NCBI GenBank assembly: GCA_030531215.1
Contig: JAUNNY010000001.1
Coordinates: 1 to 64,000, forward strand
DNA: 64,000 bases
Direction: 5' to 3'
Source: Erysipelotrichaceae bacterium
GTDB taxonomy: Bacteria > Bacillota_I > Bacilli_A > Erysipelotrichales > Erysipelotrichaceae
Of the stretch, positions 44,783 to 53,428 are shown in pieces (the stretch's first letter is position 1; each line of letters begins with the position of its first letter). Under the pieces are notes generated by a model that was given only the letters and a program-made list of their open reading frames with translations, was not told where the DNA came from and did not search any database. Position numbers and translations under genes: made by a program.

Positions 44783-46387
44783 ATGGCTAATATTAATTTA
44801 GAAAAATATGGCATTACAGGTACGAAAGAAATTGTATATAATCCATCGTATGACCTATTGTTTCAAGAAGAAACAAAGCCTGAGTTAGAAGGTTATGAAA
44901 AGGGAACAGTTACTGAACTTGGTACAGTAAATGTTATGACTGGTATTTATACTGGTCGCTCACCTAAGGATAAATATATTGTTGTAGACGACAATTCTAA
45001 AGACACTGTTTGGTGGACTAGTAAAGAATATCCAAACGACAATCATCCAATGTCTGAAGAAGTATGGGGTAAAGTTAAAGCTTTAGCTAAAGAACAATTA
45101 TCTAATAAGAGATTATTTGTTGTTGATGCATATTGTGGTGCTAACGCTGATACTCGTATGGCTGTTAGATTCGTGATGGAAGTTGCATGGCAAGCACATT
45201 TTGTTAGAAATATGTTTATCAAGCCAACAGAAAAAGAATTAGAAAACTTTGAACCTGATTTTGTTGTTTATTGTGCATCTAAAGCTAAAGTAGATAATTA
45301 TCAAGAATTAGGTTTAAATTCTGAAACTTGTGTAGCATTTAATATTACTTCAAAAGAACAAGTTATCATCAATACTTGGTATGGTGGTGAAATGAAGAAG
45401 GGTATGTTCTCAATGATGAACTACTATCTTCCATTAAAAGGTATTGCTAGTATGCACTGTTCTGCTAATACAGATATGAATAAAGAAAATACTGCTATCT
45501 TCTTTGGTTTATCTGGTACTGGTAAAACTACATTATCTGCTGACCCTAAGAGACTTCTTATTGGTGATGATGAACATGGTTGGGATGATAATGGTATCTT
45601 CAATCTTGAAGGTGGTTGTTATGCAAAGGTTATCAATCTAGATAAAGATTCTGAACCTGATATCTATAATGCAATTAAAAGAGATGCATTACTAGAAAAT
45701 GTAACTGTTGATGAAAATGGTAAGATTGATTTTGCTGATAAGAGCGTTACAGAAAATACACGTGTTTCTTATCCAATCAATCACATCAATAAGATTGTTA
45801 CGCCTATCTCTAGTGCTCCTGCAGCAAAGAATGTTATCTTCTTAACTGCTGATGCATTTGGTGTTTTACCTCCAGTTTCAATTCTTGATTCTGAACAAAC
45901 TAAATATTATTTCTTATCTGGATTTACAGCAAAATTAGCCGGTACAGAAAGAGGAATTACTGAACCAACACCAACATTCTCATCTTGCTTTGGTCAAGCA
46001 TTCCTAGAACTTCATCCTACAAAATATGCTGAAGAACTAGTTAAGAAGATGGAAAAGAATGGTGCTAAGGCTTATTTAGTTAATACTGGTTGGAATGGTA
46101 CTGGTAAGAGAATTTCAATTAAGGATACTCGTGGTATTATTGATGCTATTTTAAATGGTGCTATCAACAATACAACTACTAAGAAGATTCCTTATTTCAA
46201 TTTAGAAGTTCCTACAGTATTAGAAGGTGTTGCAACTAATATTTTGGATCCTAAGGATACATATACAAATCCTGAAGATTGGGAAACAAAAGCTAAAGAT
46301 TTAGCTTCAAGATTCATTAAGAATTTTGCTAAATACGAAACTAATGATGCCGGCAAAGCTTTAGTAGCTGCTGGTCCAAAACTATAA
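44783..46387 (+). CDS. pckA: Phosphoenolpyruvate carboxykinase (ATP)
   Basis: This 534-residue enzyme interconverts oxaloacetate plus ATP with phosphoenolpyruvate plus ADP and CO2. [10 protein letters not shown], the P-loop [21 protein letters not shown] (metal Asp), and [10 protein letters not shown] are all present, which identifies the ATP-dependent class. In anaerobes it often runs in the carboxylating, ATP-forming direction. TAGGAGG precedes the ATG; the likely promoter is an extended -10 TG-C-TATCAT at 44727-44735. A terminator separates it from the decarboxylase genes, but the pathway is shared. Confidence 0.97.
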   Translation: MANINLEKYGITGTKEIVYNPSYDLLFQEETKPELEGYEKGTVTELGTVNVMTGIYTGRSPKDKYIVVDDNSKDTVWWTSKEYPNDNHPMSEEVWGKVKALAKEQLSNKRLFVVDAYCGANADTRMAVRFVMEVAWQAHFVRNMFIKPTEKELENFEPDFVVYCASKAKVDNYQELGLNSETCVAFNITSKEQVIINTWYGGEMKKGMFSMMNYYLPLKGIASMHCSANTDMNKENTAIFFGLSGTGKTTLSADPKRLLIGDDEHGWDDNGIFNLEGGCYAKVINLDKDSEPDIYNAIKRDALLENVTVDENGKIDFADKSVTENTRVSYPINHINKIVTPISSAPAAKNVIFLTADAFGVLPPVSILDSEQTKYYFLSGFTAKLAGTERGITEPTPTFSSCFGQAFLELHPTKYAEELVKKMEKNGAKAYLVNTGWNGTGKRISIKDTRGIIDAILNGAINNTTTKKIPYFNLEVPTVLEGVATNILDPKDTYTNPEDWETKAKDLASRFIKNFAKYETNDAGKALVAAGPKL

Positions 46388-46394
46388 ATTATAT

Positions 46395-46419
46395 AAGTCC
46401 TATTTATTAGGACTTTTTA
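46395..46419 (+). terminator. Terminator between pckA and oadA
   Basis: An AAGTCCTA/TAGGACTT stem with a five-base loop is followed by four T. It may be partial, since oadA starts 20 bases later. Confidence 0.75.
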
Positions 46420-46436
46420 TAAAGAAGGGAGATTAC

Positions 46437-47810
46437 ATGGTTAGAATTGTTGAAACTTCAGTGCGTGATGGCCATCAATCATTGTTTGCGACAAGAATGT
46501 CTACAGAAGAAGTAGTCAAGTTATGCAAACTTTATGATGATGCTGGATACTATGCTATTGAAGTATGGGGTGGTGCTACATTTGATGCATGTATGCGTTT
46601 CTTAGATGAAGACCCATGGGAAAGACTTAGAGAAGTCAGAAAAGTTTGTAAGAAAACAAAATTACAGATGTTATTTAGAGGACAAAATATCTTAGGTTAT
46701 CGTCATTATTCAGATGATGTCGTAGATATGTTCTGTAAGAAATCTATTGAGAATGGTATTGATATTATTAGAGTATTTGATGCCTTAAATGATATTAGAA
46801 ATCTTGAACAAGCTGTTAAGTCTACTAAGAAGTATGGTGGAGAATGTCAAATTGCTTTATCATATACGACTTCACCAGTTCATACTATTAAATATTATGT
46901 TGGCTTAGCTAAGAAGATTGAAAAGCTCGGTGCTGATTCAATCTGCGTTAAAGATATGGCTGGTGTCTTGACTCCAGAGGATGCGACTGAATTAATCAGT
47001 GCATTAAAGAAAGAAGTTAAGATTCCAATTGAGCTTCACTCTCATTGCACGGCTGGTATTTGTGAGATGACATATATGGCTGCAATTAAAGCTGGTGTAG
47101 ATATAGTAGATACTTCTGTTTCGCCATTGTCAAATGGTACTGCTCAACCATCTACTCAAGCATTATGTGTAGCGTTGAAGGGCACAAAATACGATCCTAA
47201 GCTAAACATGAAACCAATTCATGAAGCTGAACCAATTGTAACCGAGATAGTTAATAAATATATTAAGAATGGTTTATTAAATCCTAAATCATTCGAAGTA
47301 AACCCTAATATCTTAAATTACTATGTACCTGGTGGTATGTTATCTAACATGATAAAACAACTTACTGACCAAGGCGCAATGGATAGATATGAAGAGGTAT
47401 TAAAAGAAATACCTAATGTTAGAAAAGATCTTGGTTATCCACCATTAGTTACACCAATGTCACAAATGGTCGGTACACAAGCTGTACTTAATGTCTTAAA
47501 TGGTGAAAGATACAAGATGTGTGCTAAGGAGATTAAAGATTATCTACATGGTAAGTATGGTAAAGCTCCTGGCAAGATTAATGTAGACGTTAAAAAGAAG
47601 ATTATTGGTGATGATGAATTAATTACCTGCCGTCCAGCAGATCTTCTTGAACCAGAATTTGAAAAATTAAAAGAAAAATATAAAGATATCGCTAAAACTG
47701 ATGAAGATGTATTGTCATTAGCGTTATTCGAAAATGTCGCAACTGATTTCTTGAAGAAAAAATATAACAAACAAGAAACTGAAGTTGATGAATTTGAGAT
47801 GTTTATCTAA
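46437..47810 (+). CDS. oadA: Oxaloacetate decarboxylase alpha subunit, carboxyltransferase
   Basis: This 457-residue TIM-barrel carboxyltransferase moves CO2 from oxaloacetate to biotin. The signature VETSVRDGHQSLFATRM, the carbamylated-Lys region ADSICVKDMAGVLTP and the metal-site ELHSHCTAG are visible. It lacks the C-terminal biotin domain found in many OadA proteins; that domain is encoded two genes downstream. AAGGGAG precedes the ATG. With OadB, OadG and the biotin carrier it forms a Na+-pumping decarboxylase. Confidence 0.93.
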   Translation: MVRIVETSVRDGHQSLFATRMSTEEVVKLCKLYDDAGYYAIEVWGGATFDACMRFLDEDPWERLREVRKVCKKTKLQMLFRGQNILGYRHYSDDVVDMFCKKSIENGIDIIRVFDALNDIRNLEQAVKSTKKYGGECQIALSYTTSPVHTIKYYVGLAKKIEKLGADSICVKDMAGVLTPEDATELISALKKEVKIPIELHSHCTAGICEMTYMAAIKAGVDIVDTSVSPLSNGTAQPSTQALCVALKGTKYDPKLNMKPIHEAEPIVTEIVNKYIKNGLLNPKSFEVNPNILNYYVPGGMLSNMIKQLTDQGAMDRYEEVLKEIPNVRKDLGYPPLVTPMSQMVGTQAVLNVLNGERYKMCAKEIKDYLHGKYGKAPGKINVDVKKKIIGDDELITCRPADLLEPEFEKLKEKYKDIAKTDEDVLSLALFENVATDFLKKKYNKQETEVDEFEMFI

Positions 47811-47820
47811 GAGGTGAGAT

Positions 47821-48099
47821 ATGCAAATACTTGGAGTTAGTGTAAATACTCAAGCAGGCGAAGGTACTGGTTTAATCGCATTGTTGATATTAGCGATTAT
47901 TGGGATTGCTTACTATTACCTAAAACCTTCAAAAGAGTTAAAAGAAACTACAGAAGTTGTAGAAGAAACAAAAACAGAAGTTGTACCATTGGATATCAAT
48001 GATGAAGATGCAACTGTAGCAAGTTTAGTTGCGGCAATTGAATGCCGTAATGAATTTAAGAAAAATGTACAAGTTATCAGTGTAAGGAGGATTGGATAA
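47821..48099 (+). CDS. oadG: OadG-like small membrane subunit
   Basis: This 92-residue protein has an N-terminal membrane helix (about 17-33), an acidic linker rich in Glu/Thr and a C-terminal VASLVAAIECRNEFKKNVQVISVRRIG, which matches the OadG tail (Ala-rich helix then I/VRRI). OadG joins the carboxyltransferase to OadB. GAGGTGA precedes the start, and the last base overlaps the biotin carrier gene. OadG often ends in a His/Trp-containing tail; none here. Confidence 0.78.
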   Translation: MQILGVSVNTQAGEGTGLIALLILAIIGIAYYYLKPSKELKETTEVVEETKTEVVPLDINDEDATVASLVAAIECRNEFKKNVQVISVRRIG

Positions 48100-48440
48100 T
48101 GAAAGTTTATAAAGTTAAAGTTAATGGAAAAGTATATGAAGTAGAAGTTGAAGCAGTTGATGAAGTAAAAGGCAATATTGCTGCACCAGCAACAAAACAA
48201 GTTGAAGAGACTGTTGTAAGTGAAGGCAAAAATAATATCTTAGCTCCTATTGCTGGAAAAGTATTAGAAGTTAAAGTAAACGTTGGTGATACCGTTAAAA
48301 AAGGTCAAACAGTAGCTATTATCGAAGCAATGAAACTTGAAAACGAAATCCAATCTGCATATGATGGTAAAGTTGCTCAAGTAGTAGTTAACGTTGGCGA
48401 TTCTGTTAAGAACAAAGAAGTATTATTCGTTCTTGAATAA
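48099..48440 (+). CDS. Biotin carboxyl carrier protein of the decarboxylase
   Basis: The 113-residue carrier has an N-terminal anchor-like strand region, an Ala/Pro-Val linker (about 27-45), and a biotinyl domain with EAMKLENEI; Lys79 is the biotinylated residue. It accepts CO2 from OadA and passes it to OadB. The ATG overlaps OadG by one base, and birA begins two bases after the stop, so carrier and its biotin ligase are co-expressed. Confidence 0.94.
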   Translation: MKVYKVKVNGKVYEVEVEAVDEVKGNIAAPATKQVEETVVSEGKNNILAPIAGKVLEVKVNVGDTVKKGQTVAIIEAMKLENEIQSAYDGKVAQVVVNVGDSVKNKEVLFVLE

Positions 48441-48441
48441 A

Positions 48442-49158
48442 ATGAATTATCAACTTATTCAATTTGATAAATTAGCTTCAAGTAACGATTATCTAAAAGA
48501 TAATTATGAACATTTAGATGATTTCACTATTTGCCGCTGTAATTATCAAACTGAAGGAAGAGGCAGAAATAAACGTCAATGGCTAGCCGCGAAGAATGAA
48601 AACTTATTATTCTCGCTATTGTTACTTAATAAAGAAATAATTAGTAAGTATAAAGCTATTTCGATTGTTACTGCTTATTCAGTATTAAAAGTTTTAGAAA
48701 AATATGATTTGAAGGGTTTGGCTATTAAGTGGCCAAATGATGTCTATGTTGTCGATGAAAAGATATGTGGAATATTATTAGAGGCTATTTCAAATAATGA
48801 ATTGCAGTGTCTGATAGTAGGCGTAGGGTTAAATGTCAATCAAACAGAATTTGCTGTTGATAATAATCCAACCTCAGTATCTAAAGTTTTAAAAAAACAG
48901 ATAGATATCAATTCATTTCAATACGAAATCTACGACTGTCTAGTCAATAACATCAATAAGTTAAAGGATGGCCATGATTTCTACGAAGAGATAAAAGCAT
49001 ATGACTACTTAAAAGGAAAGAAAGCGTATGCGAATATCGATAACGAAGTTAAAAATGTTACTGTCATAGGAATTAATGAAGATTATTCATTAAAAGTAAG
49101 CCATGATGGTAAACAGTATGATGTGGAAACTGGAGAAATAAGTTTCCATATAGATTAG
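48442..49158 (+). CDS. birA: Biotin-[acetyl-CoA-carboxylase] ligase, single-domain BirA
   Basis: This 238-residue biotin protein ligase carries the catalytic TEGRGRNKRQWLA (biotin/ATP loop, Gly-Arg-Gly-Arg) and the KWPNDVYV segment with the key Lys. It lacks the N-terminal DNA-binding domain, so it should be a pure ligase, not a biotin repressor. An upstream in-frame start at 48394 lies inside the carrier gene, and ATG 48442 gives the expected start. It biotinylates the carrier encoded just upstream. Confidence 0.93.
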   Translation: MNYQLIQFDKLASSNDYLKDNYEHLDDFTICRCNYQTEGRGRNKRQWLAAKNENLLFSLLLLNKEIISKYKAISIVTAYSVLKVLEKYDLKGLAIKWPNDVYVVDEKICGILLEAISNNELQCLIVGVGLNVNQTEFAVDNNPTSVSKVLKKQIDINSFQYEIYDCLVNNINKLKDGHDFYEEIKAYDYLKGKKAYANIDNEVKNVTVIGINEDYSLKVSHDGKQYDVETGEISFHID

Positions 49159-49166
49159 GAGGGTGT

Positions 49167-50285
49167 ATGAGTTTTTTATACGAGAATTTGTTTAAACTTA
49201 CATGGCAACAGGTTGTTATGTGGGTTATTGGTGGAATTCTTATCTACTTAGCAATTAAGAAAGAAATGGAACCATCACTATTGTTGCCAATTGGTTTTGG
49301 TGCAATCTTAGTTAATTTGCCAGTTTCTGGTGCTGTTGATCAGTTTATCAATGGCATCTTACAAGAAGGACCTCTTTCTTCTTTATATAATGCTGGTATT
49401 GCTAATGAATTATTCCCACTATTGTTGTTTATTGGTATAGGAGCGATGTGCGACTTTGGACCATTATTATCAAATCCTGCTCTTATGTTATTTGGTGCAG
49501 CTGCACAATTTGGTATCTTCTTTATGTTGTGCCTTGGTTCAATGTTCTTCCCAATCAATGATGCAGCATCTATCGCAACTATTGCTGCTGCAGATGGCCC
49601 AACAGCCATTGTTGTTGCCCAAAAACTTGGTTCACAATATCTAGGTCCTATTATGGTTGCAGCGTATTCTTATATGGCTCTAGTTCCAATTATTCAACCT
49701 CCAATAATTAAGCTTGTTACAACTGAATCTGAAAGAAAGATTCATATGGACTATGAACCTAAGAATGTTTCTAAGACAACACGTATTTTATTCCCAATCA
49801 TTATCACTGTTGTTGCTGGTTTAGTTTCTCCTGCATCAGTATCACTAGTTGGTTTCTTGATGTTCGGAAACTTAATCAAAGAATGTGGTGTTTTGGATAG
49901 TTTAAACGATACAGCTCAAGACGCTTTAACTAATATCATTACTTTAATACTAGGAATTACTATTGCTTCGCAAATGCAAGCATCTCAATTCTTACAAGTT
50001 GATACTTTAATTATCTTAGGTCTTGGCTTATTAGGCTTTGTTTTCGATACAATTGGTGGTATCTTATTTGGTAAATTCTTGAATCTATTCTTAAAGAAGA
50101 AGATTAATCCAATGATTGGTGCTGCTGGTATCTCTGCTTTCCCAATGTCTGGTAGAATTGTTCATAAGATGGGTTTAGAAGAAGATAATCAAAACTTCTT
50201 ATTGATGCATTCTATGGCTGTAAATGTTTCTGGACAGATTGCTTCAGTTGTTGCAGGTGGTCTGATCCTAAGCATGTTTATGTAA
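49167..50285 (+). CDS. oadB: Oxaloacetate decarboxylase beta subunit, Na+ pump
   Basis: This 372-residue membrane protein uses decarboxylation of carboxybiotin to pump Na+ outward. It shows the N-terminal LTWQQVVMWVIGGILIYLAI, GIGAMCDFGPLLSNP, IAAADGPTAI (the conserved Asp-Gly-Pro-Thr region) and the C-terminal GRIVHKMG and HSMAVNVSGQI. TAGGAGG precedes the ATG. Similar subunits exist for methylmalonyl-CoA and glutaconyl-CoA decarboxylases; the neighbouring PEP carboxykinase favours oxaloacetate. Confidence 0.93.
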   Translation: MSFLYENLFKLTWQQVVMWVIGGILIYLAIKKEMEPSLLLPIGFGAILVNLPVSGAVDQFINGILQEGPLSSLYNAGIANELFPLLLFIGIGAMCDFGPLLSNPALMLFGAAAQFGIFFMLCLGSMFFPINDAASIATIAAADGPTAIVVAQKLGSQYLGPIMVAAYSYMALVPIIQPPIIKLVTTESERKIHMDYEPKNVSKTTRILFPIIITVVAGLVSPASVSLVGFLMFGNLIKECGVLDSLNDTAQDALTNIITLILGITIASQMQASQFLQVDTLIILGLGLLGFVFDTIGGILFGKFLNLFLKKKINPMIGAAGISAFPMSGRIVHKMGLEEDNQNFLLMHSMAVNVSGQIASVVAGGLILSMFM

Positions 50286-50300
50286 TAGGAGGACAATGAA

Positions 50301-50432
50301 ATGAGTATTAATTTTGCGAATTTTGTTACTAATATTCCTTATATGTTAAAAGGAATGTTAGGTCTATTTATTGCCTTAGGTGCTATTGCTTTGTCAATTA
50401 TCTTATTAAATAAATTGTCTGATAAACAATAA
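50301..50432 (+). CDS. 43-residue single-helix protein at the end of the decarboxylase operon
   Basis: A short frame with AGGAGG eight bases before ATG 50301 and a terminator just after the stop. The protein has one strong membrane helix (about 19-36: MLGLFIALGAIALSIILL) and a short Lys/Asp tail. Position, signals and composition mark it as a real subunit or assembly helper of the Na+-pumping complex, distinct from the OadG-like gene at 47821. Confidence 0.75.
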   Translation: MSINFANFVTNIPYMLKGMLGLFIALGAIALSIILLNKLSDKQ

Positions 50433-50439
50433 TGATATT

Positions 50440-50467
50440 GCCTCTTAAATAGTTAAGAGGCTTTTTT
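50440..50467 (+). terminator. Terminator of the decarboxylase operon
   Basis: A GCCTCTTAA/TTAAGAGGC stem with loop ATAG is followed by six T. Confidence 0.92.
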
Positions 50468-50508
50468 ATGGCTTTAAATCATAATATACTATTGATAGAG
50501 GTGCTAAT

Positions 50509-50817
50509 GTGAAAGTCGAAAAAGAAATAAATAATAAAGAATTAATCGTAAAGGTATCAGGTCAAATAAATACCTTAACATCTATAGATTTAGAAAAAGA
50601 GATTTGTAATGATTTAACAGGCATTGAGTCTGTTACTATTGATTTAATGCATGTAGATTATATTTCTTCAGCAGGAATAAGAGTATTTATGTATATTAAT
50701 AAACAATTAGGTTACAACGATGCTCTTAAAATAATAAATGTTGACCATGATTTATATCAAGTACTTTATGATGTAGGTGTAACAGATATTATTAATATCG
50801 AAAGATATGAACAATAA
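50509..50817 (+). CDS. STAS-domain anti-sigma factor antagonist
   Basis: This 102-residue STAS protein resembles SpoIIAA/RsbV. The phosphorylation segment is VDYISSAGIRVF, with Ser53/Ser54 as candidates. Dephosphorylated antagonist would bind an anti-sigma kinase and release its partner. The start is GTG with GAGGTG upstream. It overlaps the phosphatase gene by 11 bases. No RsbW-type kinase lies beside it; one GHKL-like domain is found fused to the ABC ATPase frame at 17.1-18.1 kb. Confidence 0.9.
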   Translation: MKVEKEINNKELIVKVSGQINTLTSIDLEKEICNDLTGIESVTIDLMHVDYISSAGIRVFMYINKQLGYNDALKIINVDHDLYQVLYDVGVTDIINIERYEQ

Positions 50818-52318
50818 AAAAAGTGTCTTTAATAGTATCAAAACAAAGTTTGCCACTATTTTAACTATAATGACAATCGTTTTTTTATTTGTTTCAGTTT
50901 TTGCGATACTGTTTAATATAGATACCGTAATGACTTTAGTATCGAATTATACATATCGTATGGTTCTTTCAGATTTCTCTCATGGAGCTATTGATATTGA
51001 TGTAAATACTAGTGAGATTATATTAAATGATAATTCGCTTTTTGATTTTGATTTTTTAGATGATGAGAAAATAATCAATTCTTTTTCAAAAAGAAACTAT
51101 GCGGTAAATTGTTTTGACTATAATGAGCAGACAGGAGACTATCAGGTTTTTTTCTCAAGCGTAGATGATGGTGTTGATGATGTTATTTCAGAAGAAATAG
51201 AGTCTGTATTAGCAAAAAAATCTTGTGCTGAAGAGATATTGGGTAATTACGATTATAATTGTTTTTATTTTTCTGGTGTTGACTCTACGGGTAATAAAAA
51301 AGCTATCAGTTTTATTTTTGATATTAAAGAAGCAATGAGTACATTATTTGGTGTACTTAATTTCTTCATTGGTTTTGTTATTATTGCTATCGCGGTTGCT
51401 ATGATTGTAAGTTCTAGTTTTGTAAACACAATTACTAATAATATTGTTAAAATTAATGATTATTTAAAGAAAATAGGTAAGAGCTCTTTACCTGAAGAAG
51501 AACTACATATTTCTAGTAAAGATGAATTAGGTCAAATGAGTAATACTGTAAATACGATGGTAGAAGAATTAAGAGAAAAACAAACTATGGATGAAGAACT
51601 AAAATTTGCTGCTAGAGTTCAAATGAATTTTCTTCCTAATTACAAGATAGAAGATGAACGTGTTGATGTTGCTGCATATATTAAGCCGGCAAGAAATGTT
51701 GGCGGAGATTTCTATGATTATATTTTGATCGATGAAAATCGTCTTGGTTTCTTGATTGCTGATGTTTCTGGCAAAGGAACACCTGCTTCAATGTTGATGT
51801 CAATGGAAATAAATGAAATGCGTAATTCTATTAGAACATGCAATACTGTATCTGAAGCAGTAATTAAAGCTAATAATGAGTTATGTAAAGAAAATATTAC
51901 CTCGCATTTTGTAACGATGTGGGCAGGAATTCTTGATTTGTCTACTGGTGTAGTTAAATTTGTTAACGCTGGTCATAATAAGCCATTGATAAAAAAGAAG
52001 GATACTGGATTTGAATTTATCAATATAAAACATAATCCTGCTATCGGTTTAGTAGATAATATAGCTTATAAAGAAAATGAAATTACTTTGAATGATGGCG
52101 AGATGTTATATCTATATACTGATGGTATCGTTGAAGCAACGAATAAAGAATCTAAATTATATGGAAATGATAGATTGAAGGTTTATTTGAATGACCATAA
52201 GGAATCATCTGTTACCGAATTAGTAGAAGGTACTATAAATAGTGTCAACGAGTTTGTTGGGGAAGAACCACAATTCGATGATATGACTTTGTTGGTTTTG
52301 AAATATAATAAACGTTAA
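50807..52318 (+). CDS. Membrane PP2C (RsbU/SpoIIE-type) phosphatase with HAMP domain
   Basis: This 503-residue protein has two membrane helices (about 16-38 and 182-204) bracketing an extracellular sensor, a HAMP linker (about 205-257), and a PP2C phosphatase domain (about 265-500) with GDFYDY, ADVSGKGTPASMLM and DDMTLLVLK metal-site motifs. It should dephosphorylate the STAS protein in response to an outside signal. The sensor domain is acidic and of no recognised type. Confidence 0.93.
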   Translation: MNNKKSVFNSIKTKFATILTIMTIVFLFVSVFAILFNIDTVMTLVSNYTYRMVLSDFSHGAIDIDVNTSEIILNDNSLFDFDFLDDEKIINSFSKRNYAVNCFDYNEQTGDYQVFFSSVDDGVDDVISEEIESVLAKKSCAEEILGNYDYNCFYFSGVDSTGNKKAISFIFDIKEAMSTLFGVLNFFIGFVIIAIAVAMIVSSSFVNTITNNIVKINDYLKKIGKSSLPEEELHISSKDELGQMSNTVNTMVEELREKQTMDEELKFAARVQMNFLPNYKIEDERVDVAAYIKPARNVGGDFYDYILIDENRLGFLIADVSGKGTPASMLMSMEINEMRNSIRTCNTVSEAVIKANNELCKENITSHFVTMWAGILDLSTGVVKFVNAGHNKPLIKKKDTGFEFINIKHNPAIGLVDNIAYKENEITLNDGEMLYLYTDGIVEATNKESKLYGNDRLKVYLNDHKESSVTELVEGTINSVNEFVGEEPQFDDMTLLVLKYNKR

Positions 52319-52327
52319 ATTATTAAT

Positions 52328-52642
52328 ATGGCTAACATTTATAAAATTGAAGATATCGATATAGAAGAATTTATTGGTTATCACAATACAAAAAAGGTAA
52401 TCTTATATTACAAACAAGATTGTGTGTTTTGTAAGATGCAAATTGATGATCTTGATAGGTTTGCGAGCACATATAAAGATAATATTGAATATGCTATTTG
52501 TGATATTAAAGGTAAATCTAAATTTTGTGTTTCCAATGGAATTGATGCTTATCCGACAATTCAAATATATGATGATGGCAAACTAATAAAACAGTTTGAT
52601 GCCTATCATTCATATGATGAATTAGTTAAAGAAATTTTATAA
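52328..52642 (+). CDS. Thioredoxin-like protein with CVFC active site
   Basis: This 104-residue thioredoxin-fold protein has a Cys32-Val-Phe-Cys35 active site instead of the usual Cys-Gly-Pro-Cys, and the cis-Pro loop DAYPTIQIY. It is cytoplasmic. The unusual dipeptide should alter redox potential. It starts nine bases after the phosphatase gene with no clear ribosome-binding site. A terminator follows. Confidence 0.85.
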   Translation: MANIYKIEDIDIEEFIGYHNTKKVILYYKQDCVFCKMQIDDLDRFASTYKDNIEYAICDIKGKSKFCVSNGIDAYPTIQIYDDGKLIKQFDAYHSYDELVKEIL

Positions 52643-52648
52643 TAAAAA

Positions 52649-52677
52649 ACGTCTTGATATTTCAAGACGTTATTTTC
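52649..52677 (+). terminator. Terminator after the STAS/PP2C/thioredoxin genes
   Basis: An AACGTCTTGA/TCAAGACGTT stem with a short loop is followed by ATTTTC; it may also end the minus-strand tRNA-His transcript. Confidence 0.78.
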
Positions 52678-52680
52678 ATA

Positions 52681-52757
52681 TGGGGCGATTGATGGGATTC
52701 GAACCCACGCATAATAGAGCCACAATCTACCGAGTTAACCACTTCTCCACAACCGCC
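52681..52757 (-). tRNA. tRNA-His (anticodon GTG)
   Basis: On the minus strand the acceptor GCGGTTG pairs with CAATCGC and is preceded by the His-specific G-1, which faces discriminator C. The anticodon loop is TTGTGGC (GTG), and CCA is encoded. A good promoter precedes it: TTGAAT (52798-52793), 17 bases, TAGAAT (52775-52770). Confidence 0.97.
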
Positions 52758-52769
52758 AGGTGCTTAATT

Positions 52770-52798
52770 ATTCTATCAAATATACGCTATATATTCAA
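52770..52798 (-). promoter_or_regulatory. Promoter of tRNA-His
   Basis: Minus-strand TTGAAT and TAGAAT boxes are spaced 17 bases; the -10 is also of the TG-n extended form. RNA should start about ten bases before the tRNA. Confidence 0.75.
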
Positions 52799-52826
52799 TA
52801 ATAGCTATAATAAACATATAAATATG

Positions 52827-52850
52827 TGACGTAATTTTATTTTTTACGTG
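52827..52850 (+). promoter_or_regulatory. Candidate ECF-type autoregulated promoter
   Basis: TGAC (52827-52830), 16 bases and CGTG (52847-52850) match the spacing of extracytoplasmic sigma promoters. ACGTAA and TTACGT (52829-52834, 52844-52849) also form an inverted repeat with nine bases between the arms. It lies just upstream of the sigma gene, as in autoregulated ECF systems. Confidence 0.45.
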
Positions 52851-52872
52851 TATATAGGTGAAGGAGGTCAAA

Positions 52873-53427
52873 ATGGAAGATAAAGATATCGTTGCTTTGT
52901 ATCTTGATAGAGATGAAAAAGCGATTTATGAAACGAAAATTAAATATGGCCATTATTGTTACTCTATTGCCTATAATATTCTACATAACAATGAAGATAG
53001 TCAGGAATGTGTTAATGATACTTACCTTAATACATGGAACACTATTCCACCTCATATACCAAATGTACTTTCGACCTTTATAGGTAAGATTACACGTAGA
53101 TTATCGATTGATAAATATCGTAAGTTATATGCTGATAAAAGAGGTGGTGGCGAATACGCTTTATCATTAGATGAAATAGGCGAATGTGTTGCCAGCAACA
53201 ATAATACAGAAAAAGAAGTTGATGAAAAGATCTTAGTTGAAAAGATTAATTATTTTTTGTCACGAATAAATACAAACGAGAGAAATGTCTTTGTGTGTCG
53301 TTATTTCTATTTTGATTCGATTGAAGAAATAGCCAATAGATTTAATTATTCACAAAGTAAAGTAAAGATGATGTTAAGTAGAACTAGAGATAAATTGAAA
53401 GTTTATCTTGAGAAAGAGGGTTATTAA
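52873..53427 (+). CDS. ECF-type RNA polymerase sigma factor
   Basis: This 184-residue sigma-70-family protein has region 2 (about 15-85: AYNILHNNEDSQECVNDTYLNTWNTI and the following FIGKITRRLSIDKYRK) and region 4 (about 125-180: RNVFVCRYFYFDSIEEIANRFNYSQSKVKMMLSRTRDKL). ATG 52873 follows AAGGAGGTC; an in-frame GTG at 52858 overlaps that site. It precedes a DUF4349 gene by one base, which is probably its regulator. Confidence 0.93.
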   Translation: MEDKDIVALYLDRDEKAIYETKIKYGHYCYSIAYNILHNNEDSQECVNDTYLNTWNTIPPHIPNVLSTFIGKITRRLSIDKYRKLYADKRGGGEYALSLDEIGECVASNNNTEKEVDEKILVEKINYFLSRINTNERNVFVCRYFYFDSIEEIANRFNYSQSKVKMMLSRTRDKLKVYLEKEGY

Positions 53428-53428
53428 A

